Shown one piece after another: positions 58,001 to 62,000 of a DNA stretch of 62,000 nt (positions within the stretch are counted from its first letter, which is position 1; each line of letters begins with the position of its first letter). The position numbers and the translations under genes are program-made. The DNA lies in NCBI GenBank assembly GCA_012295275.1, contig CM022665.1, positions 16,611,476 through 16,673,475 on the forward strand, written 5' to 3'. The stretch is from Chrysomallon squamiferum. Taxonomy: Eukaryota; Mollusca; Gastropoda; Neomphalida; Peltospiridae. The notes beneath the pieces were generated by a model. That model worked only from the letters and a program-made list of their open reading frames with translations. It did not search any database and was not told where the DNA came from.

Positions 58001-61000
58001 TAATAAAATAATAGTAAGAGTAACAATAACAGTAATAACAATAACAATAACAACAATAATAATAGTAGTAGCATTAGTAATAGTAGTAACAATAATAATA
58101 TTAATAAAAGTTTAATAATAGTAACAATAATATTAATTAAAATATAATAATAGTAATAATAATAAGAAGAACAAAAACAAAAACAACAAAAACAACAACA
58201 GCAATAATAAAAACAAAAAACAGTAGCAGTAACAATTATAACAACAATAACAACAAAAAATAACAACAATAACAATAAAAATACATTGAAACAATTAATC
58301 TAACTATATAACAAAACCAACAGATGAGTTACCTGAGAGCCAGTTTTACATTTGAAGACAATTCGACTGGTCATGTTTTTATCAGGATGTTTCACACACT
58401 TGTCTCCATGATCATATATCAGCGTTACCTGACCAGGCAGTGGACCGACTATTGGTTCACCAGATATCTTACCTAGACTCTGAAAATTAAACATTTTTAA
58501 ATAAACAAGTTGTATTTAATCTTCAAACTACTGGATTAATTTTGGATGAAATTGTATTATATGTGCAATATGTTTATAAGATTTTTTTATATACTGCTAT
58601 TCTGACTGAAAATGTTCATAAAAACATTTTAAAATGTAACTATTATATTTCTACTGTTTCTCATTATTATACTGGGTTGGAAGAAATATTCATAGTTTTT
58701 TCAGTAGGTTGCATTTGAGCATGTTATTTTGTTTGACATGTGAATGAAATACATGTCATATTTACATTCTTAAAGATGAACAAAATCGAATAAATCAGTG
58801 TAAAAGTAGCTAAATACTGTGTTTGAATTCTACTTAAAAATGATATGAACTTTTGTTTGAACCCAATATTTTAAAAAGAAAATCTATAAATATATTTTGA
58901 CTTGCACATATTTGTGGACAGCACTTCATTATTTATGTCCTGTTCCTAACACTGTTTTAATGACAACATAAAAACACATGTAAAGAAAATGGAATGGCTG
59001 GTCAAATTTTTACCTTGGGTGGTAGCTCATCCCGGACCATGCAAGCACTTGAACCAGCTGGACAGAGGATGCCCTGAATGGAATTGAGTGGACGACAGAT
59101 GTTGATGTAAAAGAGAGATTTGGGTTTGGTGGATGTGAGGGTCATGTCAACAGCCAGGTGATGTCCAGACTGCTTTATCAGTGGTGAGAGGTCCACAGTG
59201 TAGTTGCTGCCCACATCCACGCTGCATTTGATCTAGAACAAAATTATTAAACTTGTCTAAATTATAAAACGAAATGAAATACAATAAACAGAAGTGAAAT
59301 CTATTGGAAAATGACATACCGATAGATATATATAGTATTAGAGACAATTACACATACACAATACAATATACAATACACAACACACCATACACTACAGACA
59401 CACAACATATACCAAACAAAACAAACAACACATTTAAAATACACAGAATAATCCTCACATACCACACATATGCGTACACACAAAAAAAACCACAACATAC
59501 ATACACATACAGAAACAAAACACACATAACAGAAGTGACTTCACATACAAACACAGCACAACACACATACACAAACTCACACAGACAACACCCCTACATA
59601 TGTACACACACACACACACACCATTTATCAGACATCCAGTTTTACCTGTTTTTCACATGCGAGATCAGTGTGCCAGTTAAAGTAGTACAGACACCCATCT
59701 GAGTCAGCAATGTAAACTGGTGACCCATGTCCAGCACCTTCTTTACAAATGAAGCTGATAATGGACGTCCGTTCAAAGTTGTTGTGGTGACAGCGATCTC
59801 CTCCTGAGTAATTGAGCATGAGTATTCCTTCCTTGAACTGGAGATTACTGGTGAAATTACCAGCATTGAAGTATCGCAGTTCTCCTGTAGGTTCATGCTG
59901 ACAAGATCCTGAAAGAAACCATAGTATACTGTACAGTTAAAGAACCAAATGGATGATAGAAGAAAAATTAAAAAACAGTTCAGTGAATTTTAATATTAAC
60001 ATTCTTCTAATATGACTGCTGTATATTAATAACATAAATAAAATTGGCTACTGTTGATTGTAGGGCCGTTCTCTCTAATCATCTTGCACAGAATGTTTCA
60101 TATGCTCTGTACATTTATTTGATAAATCAGTGGAAAGACACTGGTTAGAAGAGACATGTCCTCCCACTGCATTTGATACATCAACAGAACAGAACAAAGC
60201 TTTATAGCAATGATTCAATACAATTGATAACAGAAATGACCTAATGTTAAATATAAAGTATGACAGTCAGTTGCAGCTCGGGTTTTTTTATTTTTAGATT
60301 TGTTGTATTAAGACAAAGACTTCTACTGGCCTTTCACCACATTCCTATCAGCTAATTTGGTAATTTCATTCCAGTGACAAAGAAAAAATACCAAAATTTT
60401 CTGATGAATTCTGATTCATCATCTAAATCAGGCCACAATATCTTAAAGTAGTGATTTTATTCTTTACTGACACCAAATTTATACCATTTTTGTTAACAAG
60501 CACTAATTTAACATTGAGAACCATGCATTAATGTGTGCTTCTGTATGTTTGATTCCTGTCCTAGGTTAAGCAGCCTGATACTGTCTGAGGAGAAATATTA
60601 CTAACCTGACTTAGGACCACAGTGACTATGTTTCACTGGTGCACACACGTTGATGGTGTAGTTGTAACCATGAGGAGACTGAGCAACGTAACTTTCATCT
60701 TTCTTCAAAATGTTCAAGTCAAAAGAGTAACCTGATATAGGAAACAATATTTTACATTTTGTATTTTAGTTTAATTTTATATAATAATTGTAAAACTTTA
60801 TCTATCTATTATAAGCATATTTAAAAACTACGATCATATAAGAAAGTGAAAACACTTGTTTTAAATATGGTCCTGACATAGACAAAATATGACATTCTCT
60901 GATGAATAAATATTTATTAACATCTCAAGACATTCTAATATTAACAGTTAACCAATTTTTAATGATGAAAAACTCTTGCACAGAGATTATCAAGAAGGAC

Positions 61001-61797
61001 CTGCTATGGATCTGTTATATGCTTCTCACAGAATGAAAAGTTGATGCTGTGGTTTTCAATACCCTAAAAACAAGTCAGTGGAAACAAAGCACTGTTATAT
61101 CAGGAGTGATCACGTGTCTCAGACATACAATCCAAAAACAATCCACAGTCCAAGTTAACATATAAATATTTCTATGCATGTTTTACCTGTGTCACTATTA
61201 GAGACTAAGTCAACTGTGGCAGGATTAGTGACAGTACAGTTTATCTGTGGCAGGATTAGTGACAGTAGTTTATCTGTAGCAGGATTAGTGACAGTAGTTT
61301 ACCTGTGGCAGGGTTAGAGACAGTAGTTTACCTGTGGCAGGGTTAGAGACAGTAGTTTACCTGTGGCAGGGTTAGAGACAGTAGTTTATATGTGGCAGGA
61401 TTAGTGACAGTACAGTTTATCTGTGGCAGGATTAGTGACAGTACAGTTTACCTGTGGCAGGATTAGTGACAGTACAGTTTATCTGTGGCAGGATTAGTGA
61501 CAGTACAGTTTACCTGTGGCAGGGTTAGAGACAGTAGTTTATATGTGGCAGGATTAGTGACAGTACAGTTTATCTGTGGCAGGATTAGTGACAGTACAGT
61601 TTACCTGTGGCAGGATTAGTGACAGTACAGTTTATCTGTGGCAGGATTAGTGACAGTAGTTTACCTGTGGCAGGGTTAGAGACAGTACAGTTGCCAGACT
61701 CTATGGTTTGAGATGAGACAGGACAAGCAGCTCGAGTATTCCACATGAAGTGATGTTCACAGTCACCCACAGCAAAATGAGCCACAGGATGTGTATC
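48625..61797 (-). CDS. IGF2R: Cation-independent mannose-6-phosphate receptor, 3' part (domain 10 end to C-terminus)
   Basis: Nineteen exons, minus strand: 61797-61665, 60731-60606, 59908-59646, 59232-59014, 58479-58333, 57481-57311, 56609-56399, 56130-56054, 55678-55521, 54233-54088, 53415-53271, 53030-52962, 52409-52317, 51858-51662, 51089-50971, 50500-50412, 50056-49889, 49551-49476, 48762-48625. They sum to 2745 nt (914 aa plus stop) and every phase joins. Six domain-closing motifs of the type C-x3-F-x-W-x-T/S-x2-x-C are seen (for example CEHHFMWNTRAAC, CLYYFNWHTDLAC, CFFMFHWHSQYAC), so the window holds the end of domain 10 and domains 11-15. NCTVSNPATG and SIISFICKEGAG match human domain 11. 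The receptor carries mannose-6-phosphate-tagged enzymes from the trans-Golgi and cell surface to endosomes. The 5' two-thirds lie outside the window. Human domain 13's fibronectin II insert is absent. Confidence 0.95.
49618..49677. repeat. Perfect inverted repeat (21-bp arms) in a receptor intron
   Basis: Arms at 49618-49638 and 49657-49677 are exact reverse complements around an 18-base TA-rich loop. Partial complementarity continues outward (AAAATG / CATTTT). It lies between the membrane exon and the first tail exon. Confidence 0.88.
49889..50056 (-). other. IGF2R: Receptor transmembrane exon
   Basis: This encodes a Ser/Thr/Gly-rich stalk (NNLSSTTSGGTRKK) and then one span, TIAAVVGVFATVIAVCFGLVY, followed by FHKQERR. 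It is preceded by the exon closing domain 15 and joined in phase 2 to the first tail exon. Confidence 0.93.
53381..53660. repeat. Three-copy tandem repeat (about 132 bp) with a partial exon copy
   Basis: Copies start at 53381, 53514 and about 53645 (CTCAGAAYATT). The first includes the 5' end of receptor exon 53415-53271. The second has a degraded copy that on the minus strand still reads acceptor TTTGCAG followed by DGKMIVLECSE (true exon: DGKTIVLEYSE). The third is only the start of a unit. Confidence 0.85.
54998..55034. repeat. Poly-A tract in a receptor intron
   Basis: About 37 nearly pure A on the plus strand (T on the receptor's sense strand), between exons 55678-55521 and 54233-54088. 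Confidence 0.9.
56691..56940. repeat. 38-bp minisatellite, about 7 copies
   Basis: Units starting AAGTATTGTGTGTGAATGCA recur at 56691, 56729, 56767, 56805, 56843, 56881 and 56919, exactly 38 bases apart and almost identical. It lies in the receptor intron just upstream (in sense) of exon 56609-56399. The His-Ser-Trp-Thr-Val repeat proteins read from it are not genes. Confidence 0.96.
58001..58275. repeat. (AAT/AAC/AGT)n degenerate trinucleotide repeat
   Basis: About 270 bases of AAT, AAC and AGT units, ending roughly 60 bases before the receptor exon 58479-58333 on its 3' (intron) side. Confidence 0.92.
59335..59625. repeat. (CA)-rich degenerate repeat in a receptor intron
   Basis: ACACATAC-type units between exons 59908-59646 and 59232-59014, close to the acceptor side of neither exon. 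Confidence 0.8.
61213..61691. repeat. 28/31-bp minisatellite, 16 copies, derived from an exon end and splice donor
   Basis: Units of 28 or 31 bases with the core TGTGGCAGGRTTAG (plus strand) repeat 16 times. The last copy, about 61665-61691, is the 3' end of receptor exon 61797-61665 and its donor. On the receptor sense strand each unit resembles coding for CTVTNPATG and then the splice site. Seven copies, including the true one, have CACAG|GTAAAC; the others have ATAAAC. Confidence 0.95.
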
Positions 61798-61919
61798 CTG
61801 AAAGTTAACATACAGGATGAAATTAGTATATGTATTTGGATATGAGTTAGTTTTTCTGGAACAGTGTTAGAGTGAAAAAGAAAGAGACAGAGAATAAAAG
61901 GAAAAGAGAAGGCTGACAA

Positions 61920-62000
61920 AGAGAGAGAGGATGAGACAGACAGAAAGAGAGAGAGAAAGAAAGAAATAGAGGAAGAGACAGACAGAGGAAGAAAGAGAGA
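61920..62000. repeat. GA-rich degenerate repeat at the window end
   Basis: AGAGAGA and AGAAAGA units, in the receptor intron upstream of exon 61797-61665. Confidence 0.85.

Noticed and set aside
59642-59896. Minus-strand frame MNLQENCDTSML, 84 codons
   Set aside because: It overlaps the receptor exon 59908-59646 in the wrong frame; the frame with NYSGGDRCHHNNFERT matches domain 11 and joins both neighbours in phase.

Overview
The window is nuclear DNA from an invertebrate animal. It has spliced genes with GT-AG introns, AT-rich introns and intergenic DNA, and very many long microsatellites such as (GA)n, (AAT)n, (CA)n and (ACAT)n. The proteins are bilaterian orthologues: ALKBH3, BORCS5, TMEM45 and the cation-independent mannose-6-phosphate receptor. 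A mollusc or other lophotrochozoan fits best, but that is inference; the sequence alone does not fix the species.

Layout. At 1.9-4.1 kb, plus strand, lie the last two coding exons of a Ras-like small GTPase of the RERG/RASL11 group; its 5' part is outside the window. At 7.3-13.0 kb, minus strand, is a complete seven-exon ALKBH3 (283 aa, alkylation-damage demethylase). Divergent from it at 14.1-15.7 kb, plus strand, is a complete three-exon BORCS5 (228 aa, myristoylated lysosome-positioning subunit). At 23.6-24.5 kb, minus strand, is a single-coding-exon TMEM45-family membrane protein (294 aa). From 24.5 to 48.6 kb I find no gene I can name, only microsatellites, two hAT-like nonautonomous transposons, and a few unidentified coding-like fragments. 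From 48.6 kb to beyond the end, minus strand, are the last 19 coding exons (914 codons) of the cation-independent mannose-6-phosphate/IGF2 receptor: the end of domain 10, domains 11-15, the transmembrane segment and a short tail. All exon phases join and give one continuous frame.

Two of the genes share a theme. BORCS5 positions lysosomes and the mannose-6-phosphate receptor delivers lysosomal enzymes; they are far apart and on opposite strands, so I do not infer co-regulation.

The most interesting observations are inside the receptor gene. A 16-copy minisatellite is built from the 3' end of the domain-11 exon together with its splice donor, so the true donor is followed by six identical decoys. 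A separate three-copy tandem repeat carries a partial copy of a domain-14 exon start. The cytoplasmic tail is only about half the human length but keeps a tyrosine motif and the acidic-dileucine motif. No obviously new multi-gene system was found.
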